In this document: piece after piece, positions 41,446 through 48,981 of the stretch
Layout of the letters: the number at the start of each line of letters is the position of its first letter
Position numbering within the stretch: the first letter of the stretch is position 1
Origin: Reyranella sp.
GTDB taxonomy: Bacteria; Pseudomonadota; Alphaproteobacteria; Reyranellales; Reyranellaceae
Reading direction: 5' to 3'
Length of the DNA stretch: 48,981 bases
NCBI GenBank assembly: GCA_021732285.1
Contig: JAKFVH010000220.1
Coordinates: 1 to 48,981, forward strand
The notes under the pieces: generated by a model
The model's database searches: none
Told to the model about the DNA's origin: nothing
Seen by the model: only the letters and a program-made list of their open reading frames with translations
Made by a program: the position numbers and the translations under genes

Positions 41446-41832
41446 GTGCTGAAACTGACCTTCTGTCTGCGGCGATTGCCGTCGTTGAGCCTGGAAGAGT
41501 TCCAGGACTACTGGCTGAACAAGCATGCGCCGCTGGTCAGGACCCTGCAGCCCGTGCTCGGCATGGTGCGCTATGTGCAGCTTCACCGCGTGCCGGGCGA
41601 CCTGGCCGACGGCATGCGCCGCGCGCGCGGCGCGCCCGAGCCTTACGACGGCGTGGCCGAGCTGTGGTGGCGCAGCGAGGGGACCTGGCGCTCCGCCAGT
41701 ATCAACCCCATGGCGCGCGAGGCCAACCGCCTGCTGGTCGAGGACGAGGCGAAGTTCATCGATCTTCCCAACTCACCCCTGTGGCTCAATCGCGAGGAGA
41801 TGATCTACGGCGAGCTGGTGAAGCCGTCATGA
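41446..41832 (+). CDS. EthD-domain protein
   Basis: A 128-residue dimeric alpha-beta barrel of the EthD type: LTFCLRRLPSLSLEEFQDYW, KHAPLVRTLQPVLGMVRYVQ and VAELWWRSEGTWRSA. GTG 41446 is preceded by GAGGAAACGCC. The fold occurs in small cyclases, dehydratases and monooxygenase-associated proteins. The gene heads an operon in which the next gene's start overlaps its stop. With a Bug-type binding protein, a SnoaL protein and a TPP enzyme, a role in catabolism of an organic acid or aromatic compound is plausible but unproved. Confidence 0.82.
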   Translation: MLKLTFCLRRLPSLSLEEFQDYWLNKHAPLVRTLQPVLGMVRYVQLHRVPGDLADGMRRARGAPEPYDGVAELWWRSEGTWRSASINPMAREANRLLVEDEAKFIDLPNSPLWLNREEMIYGELVKPS

Positions 41833-42803
41833 TGATGCGGCGGGCGATCCTCGACCTTGGCCTGGGCCTCTCCGCGGCGCTGCTGTTCGCGGCGCCCGCC
41901 TTCGCCCAGACCTATCCCAACAAACCCATCCGCCTGGTCGTCGGCTACTCGCCCGGCGGCGGCAACGACCTTATAGCGCGCATCGTCGCGGCGAAGCTGC
42001 AGGAGAAGCTAGGCCAGCCCATCGTGGTCGACAACAAGCCCGGCGCGCAGTCGATCGTGGCCGCCGAGCTGGTCGCCAAGGCCCAGCCCGACGGCTACAC
42101 GCTGCTGATGGCGCCGAGCGGGCCGATGACCATCAACCCCGCGGTCTATGCCAAGCTGCCCTACGCACCTGAGAAGGATTTCGCGCCGATCTCGCTGCTC
42201 GCCGAGTTCCCGCTGCTGCTGGTGGTCGGCGCCGACCAGCCGATCAAGTCGGTGCGCGAGCTGATCGACTACGGCCGCGCCAACCCCGGCAAGGCCAACT
42301 ACGCCTCGAGCGCCACGCCCTTCCAGCTCGCCGCGGAGCTGTTCAACCAGCGCACCGGCTCGAAGTTCCAGCATATCCCCTATCGCGGCAGCGGCGATGC
42401 CGCGCAGGCCGTTGCGTCAGGCCAGGTGCTGATGACCATTGCCGACACAGGGCCGATCTCCGGCCCGCTCAGCGCCGGCAAGCTGCGCGCGCTCGCCATC
42501 ACCGCGGAAAAGCGCGACCAGGCTTTCCCCGACGTGCCGACGCTCGCCGAAGCGGGCGTGCCCGGCGTGACGATCGCGCTGTGGACGGGGCTGGTGGCAC
42601 CGGCCGGCACGCCGCCTGAGATCGTGGCCAAGCTGAACAAAGCCATCGCCGAAACCCTGGCGCTGGCCGAAGTTCGCATGGCGCTCGAGAAGATCGCCGT
42701 CACGCCGCGCGGCACCACGCCCGAGCAGTATCGCGTGCTGATCGCCCGCGACGCGGCACGCTGGAAGGCGGTGGCGACGGCAGCCAACATCAAGCTCGAG
42801 TGA
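41829..42803 (+). CDS. Tripartite tricarboxylate transporter substrate-binding protein (Bug/TctC family)
   Basis: A 324-residue periplasmic protein with a signal peptide (LGLGLSAALLFAAPAFA-QTYP). The mature part has family landmarks: YPNKPIRLVVGYSPGGGNDL, GQPIVVDNKPGAQSIVAAEL, VAKAQPDGYTLLMAPSGP and IPYRGSGDAAQAVASGQV. These bind carboxylated ligands for TctAB permeases, but no tctA or tctB is in the window, so it is an orphan receptor. Its ATG overlaps the EthD stop (ATGA). The first residues are MMMRR, so the true start could be any of three adjacent ATGs. A CTT-ATA codon step occurs at 41970. Confidence 0.9.
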   Translation: MMMRRAILDLGLGLSAALLFAAPAFAQTYPNKPIRLVVGYSPGGGNDLIARIVAAKLQEKLGQPIVVDNKPGAQSIVAAELVAKAQPDGYTLLMAPSGPMTINPAVYAKLPYAPEKDFAPISLLAEFPLLLVVGADQPIKSVRELIDYGRANPGKANYASSATPFQLAAELFNQRTGSKFQHIPYRGSGDAAQAVASGQVLMTIADTGPISGPLSAGKLRALAITAEKRDQAFPDVPTLAEAGVPGVTIALWTGLVAPAGTPPEIVAKLNKAIAETLALAEVRMALEKIAVTPRGTTPEQYRVLIARDAARWKAVATAANIKLE

Positions 42804-42813
42804 GCCGGCTGCG

Positions 42814-43167
42814 ATGCTGGACACGCTGGCGTTCCTGCGGCGCGTCTACGAGCGCTTCAATGCCCGCGACATCGATGGCGTGCTGGCCTGCCTGCATGCC
42901 GACGTGCAATGGGCCAACGGCCAGGATGGCGGCTACGTGCACGGCCACGACGGCGTCCGCCGCTACTGGACCCGGCAATGGACGATGATCGATCCCCATG
43001 TCGAGCCCATGGACTTTTCCGTCGCATCCGACGGTGAGATCGTGGTCGCAATCCGCCAGACTGTGCGCGATCCTTCCGGCAAGATTTTAGGCGAAAAGAG
43101 AGTCGGCCACGCCTTCCGCATCGAAGACGGGCTGATCAAACGCTTCGACATCCGTACGACCCCTTGA
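42814..43167 (+). CDS. SnoaL-like/NTF2-fold protein
   Basis: A 117-residue protein beginning MLDTLAFLRRVYERFNARDI with the NTF2-like elements VLACLHADVQWANGQDGGYV, GVRRYWTRQWTMIDPHVEPM and RVGHAFRIEDGLIKRFDI. Such proteins are small isomerases or hydrolases (SnoaL, ketosteroid isomerase) or ligand binders. It lies between the Bug-type protein and the TPP enzyme in one operon, and its stop is within 15 bp of the next start. It contains an ATT-TTA step (43084). Confidence 0.82.
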   Translation: MLDTLAFLRRVYERFNARDIDGVLACLHADVQWANGQDGGYVHGHDGVRRYWTRQWTMIDPHVEPMDFSVASDGEIVVAIRQTVRDPSGKILGEKRVGHAFRIEDGLIKRFDIRTTP

Positions 43168-43178
43168 GTGAGGACGCG

Positions 43179-44912
43179 ATGGACAGCATCAACGAGGCCC
43201 GCCGCTCGACGGCGCAGTATTTCCTCGAAGGCCTGAGCGAGATCGGCTGCGACTATATCTTCTGCAACTTCGGCACCGACCACGCGCCGATCATCGAGGC
43301 GATGGCCGCCTTCAAGCGCGACGGCCGCAAGGCGCCCAGGACCGTGATCTGCCCGCACGAGATCACGGCGGCGCACATGGCGGCGGGCTACTTCCTCGCC
43401 ACCGGCCGCGGCCAGGGCGTGATGGTGCATGTCGATTCCGGCACCGCCAATTCGGCGATGGCGCTGCACAACATCTGCCGCGCCCGCATCCCGGTGCTGC
43501 TGATGGCCGGCCGCGCGCCCTACACCACGCGCGGCGAGCTTTTGGGGACGCGCGACACCTACGTGCACTTCATCCAGGAGCCGTTCGACCAGGCGGCGCT
43601 GGTGCGGCCCTACACCAAGTGGGAATACAACCTGCCCTCGGGCGTGGTCGCCAAGGAGGCGCTGCGCCGCGCCCACACCGTGATGATGAGCGACCCCAAG
43701 GGGCCGGTCTACATGACCTTCCCGCGCGAGACGCTGACCGAGCTGTGGTCCGAGGGCCAGATCCGCTCCTATCCCGAGGAGCGTTTTCGCGCGGCAGCCG
43801 TGGGCGCCGTCGATCGCCAGTCGGTCGATGCCATCGCGACCAGGCTGCTGGCCGCCGAGCATCCGCTTCTGATCACGGCCTATTCGGGCCGCAATCCCGC
43901 TGCGGTCGCGTTGCTCGACGAGCTCGCACAGTTCGGCGGCATTCGCGTCGTCGAATTCAGTCCCGTCCATCTCAACCTGCCGCACGATTCTCCCTGCCAT
44001 GGCGGCTTCGTGCCGACCAAGGCGCTGGCCGACGCCGATGTCGGCCTGCTGGTCGATGTCGACGTGCCGTGGATCCCCAAGGACATGCCGGAGAATCCCA
44101 CGACCTGGTGGGCGCATGTCGATGTCGACCCGGAGAAGCGGGCGATCCCGATGTGGACCTTCCCGGCGAACCTGCGCCTGCAGGGCGACAGCTGCGGCTT
44201 CTATGCCGACCTTTTAGCCGTGCTGAAGGCCCGGGCCGATACGGGCTTCAAGGCGCGCGCAGCGGCGCGCGTGAAGGAGATCGCGGCCGAGGGCGTGGCG
44301 CGCCGCCAGCAGGCGGCCAAGCTCGCCGCCGAGCCCGGCGTCGCGGGCGAGATCAACCCGCACCATCTCTGCGCCAAGCTCGTGAAGGCGCTCGGTCCCT
44401 CCGGCGTGGTGATCAACGAGGCGATCCGCAACATCCCGACCGTGCTGGCCCAGATGCCGCGGACCGAGCCCGGCACCCTGGTCGGCCTCGCTGGCGCCGG
44501 CCTCGGCTTCTCCGGCAGCGTGGCGCTGGGGCTGAAGCTCGCCATGCCTGACCGCATCGTCATGCCGATCATGGGCGACGGCACCTTCTACTTCTCCAAT
44601 CCGCAGTCGGTGCTGGCGGTGTCGCAGAATTACGGCCTGCCGGTGTTCATGGTCGTGCTCGACAACTCGGGCTGGGGTGCGGTGAAGGAGGCGACCTTGC
44701 GCGTCTATCCCGCCGGCGAGGCCAAGGCCGGCAACGACTATGGCGCCAACTTCGGCATGAACATGGACTTCGGCAAGATCGCCGAAGCCGCCGGCGCCCA
44801 CGGCGAGTTCCTGTCCGAGCCGGCGGACGTCGACGCCGCGATCGCACGCTGCCTCGAGGCTGTGCGTTCAGGCCGCTCGGCGGTGCTGCATGCCAAGGTG
44901 ACAAAGATCTGA
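43179..44912 (+). CDS. Thiamine-pyrophosphate-dependent enzyme (acetolactate-synthase-like)
   Basis: A 577-residue three-domain TPP enzyme. Glu61 in ICPHEITAAHMAAGYF is the cofactor-activating glutamate, and the TPP/Mg motif is GDGTFYFSNPQSV (Gly466) to VVLDNSGWG (Asn496). The middle domain (residues ~200-340) has the FAD-domain fold of ALS-like enzymes but no clear FAD site. The start ATG 43179 follows GAGGAC; an upstream TTG at 43164 overlaps the SnoaL stop and is possible. It is annotated in many genomes only as thiamine-pyrophosphate-requiring protein, so decarboxylase, lyase or ligase activity is open. It is last in the operon and is followed by a palindrome. Confidence 0.87.
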   Translation: MDSINEARRSTAQYFLEGLSEIGCDYIFCNFGTDHAPIIEAMAAFKRDGRKAPRTVICPHEITAAHMAAGYFLATGRGQGVMVHVDSGTANSAMALHNICRARIPVLLMAGRAPYTTRGELLGTRDTYVHFIQEPFDQAALVRPYTKWEYNLPSGVVAKEALRRAHTVMMSDPKGPVYMTFPRETLTELWSEGQIRSYPEERFRAAAVGAVDRQSVDAIATRLLAAEHPLLITAYSGRNPAAVALLDELAQFGGIRVVEFSPVHLNLPHDSPCHGGFVPTKALADADVGLLVDVDVPWIPKDMPENPTTWWAHVDVDPEKRAIPMWTFPANLRLQGDSCGFYADLLAVLKARADTGFKARAAARVKEIAAEGVARRQQAAKLAAEPGVAGEINPHHLCAKLVKALGPSGVVINEAIRNIPTVLAQMPRTEPGTLVGLAGAGLGFSGSVALGLKLAMPDRIVMPIMGDGTFYFSNPQSVLAVSQNYGLPVFMVVLDNSGWGAVKEATLRVYPAGEAKAGNDYGANFGMNMDFGKIAEAAGAHGEFLSEPADVDAAIARCLEAVRSGRSAVLHAKVTKI

Positions 44913-44934
44913 AGCCCTTGAATGAGATCATGAT

Positions 44935-45001
44935 CTTCCGGACCGCGCGCATCTTGCGGGCTCATGATCATGAGGCGCGCAAGATGCGCGCGGTCCGGAA
45001 G
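44935..45001. repeat. GGTCCGGAAG-type palindrome, 24-bp perfect arms
   Basis: 44935-44958 and 44978-45001 are exact reverse complements over 24 bp. Each arm contains GCGCGC-ATCTT/AAGAT-GCGCGC. The centre is GCTCATGATCATGAGGC, the core shared with 8874-8932 and 1449-1510. It sits between the TPP enzyme and the BVMO gene. Confidence 0.9.
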
Positions 45002-45117
45002 AGCTATGAGCTCTGGTTCGCAGAACGAAAACGTTGGACCGCAGGTTGATCTCTGCGGGCATTGCCCTTGATATTGGAGTGAAGCTCCCCCCGACCTCCG
45101 CCACGAAAGGCACGTCC

Positions 45118-46620
45118 ATGCCCGATACCGCGACCGTCCTCGCGCCGTCGTCCGCCAAGACCACCGAGCATTTCGATGTCCTGATCGTCGGCGCCGGCAT
45201 CTCCGGCGTAGGCGGCGCCTATCACCTGACCAAGCAAAGCCCGGGCACGAGCTTCGTCGTGCTCGAAGCGCAGGAGAGCTTCGGCGGGACGTGGATCACC
45301 CATCACTATCCCGGCATCCGCTCCGACAGCGACCTCTACACCTTCGGCTATCGCTTCAAGCCGTGGACCGGCAAGCCGATCGCCACGGCCGAGGAGATCC
45401 TCGACTACATGGGCGAGGTGATCGAGGAGAACGACCTTTCGCGCCACATCCGCTATCGCCATCGCATCGCCTCGGCGACTTGGTCGAGCGCCGACAATCG
45501 CTGGACCATCGAGGGCGAGCGCGACACCGGCGAGCCCTTCCGCATCACGGCGGGCTTCCTGTGGATGTGCCAGGGCTACTACCGCCATTCCGAGGGCTAT
45601 ACGCCCGAGTGGCAGGGCATGGCCGACTATAAGGGCCGCATCGTCCATCCGCAGACCTGGCCCAAGGACATCGACCTCAAGGACAAGCAGGTGATCGTCA
45701 TCGGCTCGGGCGCGACGGCGGCGACCCTGGTGCCCAACATCGCCGACGACTGCGCCCACGTCACCATGCTGCAGCGCTCGCCGACCTATTTCATCCCGGC
45801 GCGCAACGCCAACGACCTCGCCGACCAGCTGCGCCAGCTCGAGGTCGACGAGGCGTGGATCCACGAGATCGTGCGCCGGCGCATCCTGCGCGACCAGTCG
45901 GTGTTCACCCAGCGCTCGTTCGACGAGCCCGACAAGGTGCGCGACGAGCTTTTGGCCGGCGTGCGCGCCTATCTCGGCCCCGACTTCGACGTCGCCACGC
46001 ATTTCACGCCTTCGTACCGGCCGTGGCGCCAGCGCATCGCCTTCGTGCCCGACGGCGACCTGTTCCGCGCCATGCGCAAGGGCAAGGCCTCGGTCGTCAC
46101 CGACGAGATCGAGCGCTTCACCGAGAAGGGCATTCTGCTCAAGTCGGGCAAGGAGCTTTTAGCCGACATCATCGTCACAGCCACCGGCTTCCATCTCAAC
46201 GTGCTGGGCGACATCGCCTTCGACATCGACGGCAAGCCGCTCGATTTCGCCAAGACCGTGACCTATCGCGGCATGATGTTCACCGGCATCCCCAACATGG
46301 CCTGGGTGTTCGGCTACTTCCGCGCGAGCTGGACCCTTCGCTCCGACCTGGTCGCCGATTTCGTCTGCCGCCTGCTCGGCCACATGAAGGACAGGCAGGC
46401 CCGCCGCGTCGAGGTGGCGTTGCGCCCTGAGGACAAGGACATGCCGCTGCTGCCCTGGATCGACACCGAGAACTTCAATCCGGGCTACGTCACGCGCGGC
46501 ATGCATCTGCTGCCCAAGCGCGGCGACAAGCGCGAATGGCAGCACACGCAGGATTACTGGCACGAGAAGAACGAGTTTCCCGCGATCGATCTTGACGACA
46601 AGGCGTTCGTCTACAAATAG
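45118..46620 (+). CDS. Baeyer-Villiger-type flavin monooxygenase
   Basis: A 500-residue class B flavoprotein. The FAD Rossmann turn is VLIVGAGISGVGGAYHL, the NADPH turn VIVIGSGATAATLVPN, and between them lies YKGRIVHPQTWP (Y171 to W181), a Tyr variant of the BVMO fingerprint F-x-G-x-x-x-H-x-x-x-W-P. Substrates of such enzymes are ketones and related carbonyls, and EthA is a relative. The ATG at 45118 follows GAAAGG. The MBL-fold gene begins 7 bp after its stop, so lactone or ester products could be hydrolysed by that partner, as an inference. CTT-TTG (45949) and CTT-TTA (46156) steps occur. Confidence 0.9.
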   Translation: MPDTATVLAPSSAKTTEHFDVLIVGAGISGVGGAYHLTKQSPGTSFVVLEAQESFGGTWITHHYPGIRSDSDLYTFGYRFKPWTGKPIATAEEILDYMGEVIEENDLSRHIRYRHRIASATWSSADNRWTIEGERDTGEPFRITAGFLWMCQGYYRHSEGYTPEWQGMADYKGRIVHPQTWPKDIDLKDKQVIVIGSGATAATLVPNIADDCAHVTMLQRSPTYFIPARNANDLADQLRQLEVDEAWIHEIVRRRILRDQSVFTQRSFDEPDKVRDELLAGVRAYLGPDFDVATHFTPSYRPWRQRIAFVPDGDLFRAMRKGKASVVTDEIERFTEKGILLKSGKELLADIIVTATGFHLNVLGDIAFDIDGKPLDFAKTVTYRGMMFTGIPNMAWVFGYFRASWTLRSDLVADFVCRLLGHMKDRQARRVEVALRPEDKDMPLLPWIDTENFNPGYVTRGMHLLPKRGDKREWQHTQDYWHEKNEFPAIDLDDKAFVYK

Positions 46621-46626
46621 AGCGCC

Positions 46627-47427
46627 ATGATCGTCACGTCGCAAAGCGCAAATGCCCTGAGCTGTACCTCGGGATCGTGGAAGATCTGGTCGCTCAGCGA
46701 CGGGCATGTCGACATGCCCGCCGACCTTCTTCGCCGCGGGCCTGGTCTTGGAAAGTACACACTGGCACAGGAGCCATCGCTCGTTCGGCTGTCGGTCAAT
46801 TGCTTCCTGTTGGAGGGCGCTGGCAACAACGGCGTGCTGATCGATTGCGGCGCAGGAGGGCAGTGGGAGCCGTCGCTAGGTCACCTTGATGGCGCGATGG
46901 CAGAGGCGGGCATCGATCCATCCTCGATCGGCGTCGTCGCTCTCACCCATACGCATCTCGACCATTTGAACGGGCTGATAACGCGCGACGGTCGAGTAGC
47001 GTTTGCCAATCTGAGCAGGATCGTGATCGCGCACGATGCCGTCGCCGGTTTTGTCGACCAGCCGCACCTGGAGCGTTTTCGCCACCTGCTCGCCCCGGTC
47101 AGGGACGGCGACCGGTTGGGAGGTCACTTGGCGGCGCTTGCGATACCGGGGCACGCGCCGGGCCACATGGCCTACGTTCTCGACTCGGGCGAGGACCGGG
47201 TCCTGTTTTGCGGCGACCTGATCCATGTTCCTGCCGCGCAGTTTGCCCGGCCAGAACTCACCTGGGGCTACGATCTCGATCAGTCCATCTCCCGTGCGAC
47301 GCGGATCAACCTGCTGCGCGAGGCGTCACAGACACAGGCCTGGCTGGCCGGCGCGCACATGGCCAAGCCGGGCATAGGCAGAGTGGTCGAAGAAGGCTCC
47401 GGCTACGCCTTGCGCTCGATAGCGTGA
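46627..47427 (+). CDS. Metallo-beta-lactamase-fold hydrolase
   Basis: A 266-residue MBL-fold enzyme. The metal motif is THTHLDHLNG (H108, H110, D112, H113), followed by PGHAPGHMAYV and FCGDLIHVP, giving the remaining ligands. The AHxPGH and dinuclear ligand set resembles quorum-quenching lactonase and alkylphenol-type MBLs. It begins 6 bp after the BVMO gene and would be co-transcribed. An esterase or lactonase acting after Baeyer-Villiger oxidation is the simplest joint role, but this is inferred from position. Confidence 0.87.
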   Translation: MIVTSQSANALSCTSGSWKIWSLSDGHVDMPADLLRRGPGLGKYTLAQEPSLVRLSVNCFLLEGAGNNGVLIDCGAGGQWEPSLGHLDGAMAEAGIDPSSIGVVALTHTHLDHLNGLITRDGRVAFANLSRIVIAHDAVAGFVDQPHLERFRHLLAPVRDGDRLGGHLAALAIPGHAPGHMAYVLDSGEDRVLFCGDLIHVPAAQFARPELTWGYDLDQSISRATRINLLREASQTQAWLAGAHMAKPGIGRVVEEGSGYALRSIA

Positions 47428-47455
47428 GGCGCCCGCTCGGTCGGTCTCGGCGCGC

Positions 47456-47656
47456 TCAGTTCGAATTGGGCTTCTTGATGCAGACCGGGTCGAATCCCGG
47501 ACCAGGCTTGGTGCAAGTCCATTCGGGCCCGAATCCAGCGGCGGGCCCCGGCTGAATGCGGGCAGGGAGTACATAGGTCCATGCCAGGCCGCCGACGATG
47601 ACGACGCCCAGCCCAATACCCAGCCAGTCCTTCCAACCGAGGAGGCGCCAGTTCAT
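47456..47656 (-). CDS. Small single-helix membrane protein
   Basis: A 66-residue protein with one membrane helix (LGIGLGVVIVGGLAWTYV) and a Pro/Gly-rich periplasmic part containing two Cys (EWTCTKPGPGFDPVCIKKPN). I do not recognise a family. The ATG at 47656 is preceded by GGCTGTCTC, a poor ribosome-binding site. It lies downstream of, and on the same strand as, the DUF900 gene, separated by a 9-bp-stem hairpin. Confidence 0.5.
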   Translation of the reverse strand: MNWRLLGWKDWLGIGLGVVIVGGLAWTYVLPARIQPGPAAGFGPEWTCTKPGPGFDPVCIKKPNSN

Positions 47657-47659
47657 GAG

Positions 47660-47690
47660 ACAGCCTGCAGTACGACAGTGCGCAGGCTGT
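47660..47690. terminator. Hairpin between the DUF900 gene and the small membrane gene
   Basis: ACAGCCTGC (47660-47668) pairs exactly with GCAGGCTGT (47682-47690) across a 13-bp loop. It begins 1 bp past the DUF900 stop on the minus strand. No U-run follows, so termination would be partial or Rho-dependent. Confidence 0.5.
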
Positions 47691-47691
47691 A

Positions 47692-48654
47692 TTAGACGTT
47701 GCCCGCCATCGTGTTGGCAATCTCCATCCGCACGCCCGGCGAACGGCGATAGTACTGGTGCGAGCTGCCGAGATCGATGTGGTAGTCGGTGAAGCCGCCG
47801 CACATCACGGTGCGATACTTGGCCGGCGGGAAGCGGTCGAGATTGGAACGGTCGTGCGCGCCGTCCTGACCCAGGCGCTTGGCGAAGTTGATCTTCATGC
47901 TGATGTCCAGAACGACGTCCTTGTCGCTGGCAAAGGTCGAGATGCGCCGGCTGAGGCGGTCAAGCGCGCTCAACCGGCCGTTGGGCAGGAAATCGAAGCT
48001 GCTGTGGATTTCGTCGGCGGCCGCGAGGAAGACCTCGTCGAACAGGAAGGCATCGCCATTGCCGTGGGCGAACCAGCTCTCCACGGCGGCCTGCAGCGCC
48101 CAGTTGCCCATGCTGTGCGCCAGCAGGAAGATGCGATTGCCCTTCTGTCGCGCGCTGCTGATGATCGGCTCGAGGTTGGCGAAGAAGGTCATGATGTGCA
48201 GGCCTGACTGGCCGGCCTTGGTCTGGTCGCGCCGATAGGCGGCACTTGGGAAGGGCAGGCTTATGAGCTTGCCGGCCGAGGGCCAGCTGAAGGCTACGAC
48301 GCTGGTGTCCGCCGCCGAGAGGCCCGACTGCGCGAACCATTGCTGGTTGAAGGCGGCGCGGGTGATGGCGTTCTCGAAGCTGTTGTCGAAGCCGTGGATG
48401 AAGACCAGCAGGTTGCGGCCGGGATCGCTGAGATCGTCGATCGCGCTCTGGGAGAATTGTCCCTGGCCGATGGTGTGGATCGAGGTGATGGCGCCGATCG
48501 TGTCGGCGGTCAGGTTGGCGTCGTTGACGAACGCGGTGCCGTAGGTGACCGCGCCGGCATCCGACGGCGCCACCACGCTTTCACTGTAGCTCCCCAGCTG
48601 GTCCGGCGGGCCGTCCAGGACACGGTTTGTCGCGAAATGAACCGTTGCCGGCAT
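47692..48654 (-). CDS. DUF900-family alpha/beta hydrolase
   Basis: A 320-residue serine hydrolase. Its N terminus (MPATVHFATNRVLDGPPDQL) matches DUF900, RNLLVFIHGFDNSFENAITR gives the oxyanion-hole strand, and LAHSMGNWALQAA is the nucleophile elbow with the catalytic Ser. A late GGFTDYHIDLG supplies the His region. No signal peptide is present. The natural substrate is unknown. The gene is convergent with the MBL gene across the small membrane protein. The promoter region is next to a repeat-rich gap. Confidence 0.85.
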   Translation of the reverse strand: MPATVHFATNRVLDGPPDQLGSYSESVVAPSDAGAVTYGTAFVNDANLTADTIGAITSIHTIGQGQFSQSAIDDLSDPGRNLLVFIHGFDNSFENAITRAAFNQQWFAQSGLSAADTSVVAFSWPSAGKLISLPFPSAAYRRDQTKAGQSGLHIMTFFANLEPIISSARQKGNRIFLLAHSMGNWALQAAVESWFAHGNGDAFLFDEVFLAAADEIHSSFDFLPNGRLSALDRLSRRISTFASDKDVVLDISMKINFAKRLGQDGAHDRSNLDRFPPAKYRTVMCGGFTDYHIDLGSSHQYYRRSPGVRMEIANTMAGNV

Positions 48655-48743
48655 GGAAGCCTCCTGTCCCCGGGTGATCCTGCTGCCAATACGGCCGGTG
48701 CCGCCGCGCGTCTGTGAGGAATGCCACCCTCTTGATGCTCATT

Positions 48744-48884
48744 CTCCTCCCCCGTCATACGGGGGAGGGTAGGGAGGGGGAGAGCCACAGACGCGGTTTC
48801 CGAGAATTTCAGATCTGAAATCTGCCGAGGCCATCACTGTGGCCTGCCCCCTCCAGTACCCTCCCCCGTATGACGGGGGAGGGC
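48744..48884. repeat. CCTCCCCCGTCATACGGGGG-type compound repeat
   Basis: Two hairpins of CCTCCCCCGT-CATAC/GTATG-ACGGGGGAGG at about 48744-48769 and 48859-48884 are themselves in inverted orientation. They flank an inner palindrome, ATTTCAGATCTGAAAT (48807-48822). It lies between the DUF900 gene and the partial gene at the right edge. Confidence 0.78.
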
Positions 48885-48894
48885 CTTGAAGCGC

Positions 48895-48981
48895 CTAAAA
48901 CGGAATCGCGACCAGGGTGTCGAAGCGGCGGCCGTCGCAGATCACGATGCGCTCGGAAAAGCGCAACGCGCCGGAGGCGTC
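48895..48981 (-). CDS. 3' end of an unidentified gene, perhaps a ring-hydroxylating dioxygenase beta subunit
   Basis: Only 28 residues are inside the window, ending ERIVICDGRRFDTLVAIPF. The pattern R-I-V-x-D-x-x-x-x-x-T-L-x-A-x-P at the extreme C terminus resembles small subunits of aromatic-ring-hydroxylating dioxygenases, but the match is short. The start lies beyond the right edge. Treat the family as a weak suggestion. Confidence 0.35.
   Translation of the reverse strand, partial: DASGALRFSERIVICDGRRFDTLVAIPF

Noticed and set aside
4731..48884. CRISPR array, suggested by many repeats
   Set aside because: The repeats are palindromic, of several unrelated families, at irregular distances and in single copies. 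There are no regularly spaced direct repeats and no cas genes.

Overview
This is a GC-rich chromosomal window, about 49 kb, almost certainly from an alphaproteobacterium. Gene content (a MaoC/SCPx-type CoA cluster, an orphan Bug-type binding protein, BVMO-like flavoproteins, hrpB, apt) and the density of long intergenic palindromes suggest a soil or freshwater Rhodospirillales/Hyphomicrobiales lineage, perhaps Reyranella-like. That placement is inference from style and was not tested by alignment.

Layout. 0-4.7 kb: the 5' end of a luciferase-like flavin oxidoreductase behind a TPP riboswitch, a frameshifted SDR, a HigB-like toxin remnant with an intact antitoxin, a lone receiver-domain response regulator, an HTH protein resembling small terminases, an HdeD-type membrane protein and a NUDT19-like Nudix hydrolase. 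5.0-9.8 kb: a five-gene acyl-CoA cluster. It holds a Cys-less HMG-CoA-synthase-like domain fused to a DUF35 zinc-ribbon/OB domain, an SCPx-type thiolase, two MaoC-fold subunits and an SDR. Together they look like a dissociated MFE-2/SCPx beta-oxidation module with a possible retro-aldolase; no CoA ligase or acyl-CoA dehydrogenase is in the window. 10-23.7 kb: FAD monooxygenase, frameshifted GH15 with a membrane partner, AraC regulator, DUF2000 protein, ArsR-SRPBCC-NTF2-MFS operon, cNMP-domain patatin with a DUF2817 hydrolase, PaaI-type thioesterase, amidase-apt operon and two cupins.

23.7-38.1 kb looks like an acquired stress/metal island. It starts next to a decayed IS3-family orfA and carries phospholipase D, DedA, a broken cation-exchanger gene, a 1110-residue HAD-GH65 fusion, MgtC, a CDF exporter, a zinc-ribbon protein, a P1B-type ATPase and a decayed second CDF gene. 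It ends in about 670 bp with no recognisable gene.

38.1-49 kb returns to backbone: hrpB, a vapBC pair with a palindromic operator, an overlapping EthD-Bug-SnoaL-TPP-enzyme operon, a Baeyer-Villiger-type monooxygenase with a metallo-beta-lactamase, a small membrane protein, a DUF900 hydrolase and the 3' end of a further gene.

Three patterns cut across the genes. Many gaps contain long, near-perfect palindromes of several families, some modular around a shared TCATGATCATGA core. Two genes have promoters placed so that transcripts would be leaderless. Backbone genes repeatedly use the rare codon steps CTT-TTA/TTG and CTT-ATA. No tRNA, rRNA or CRISPR array was seen.
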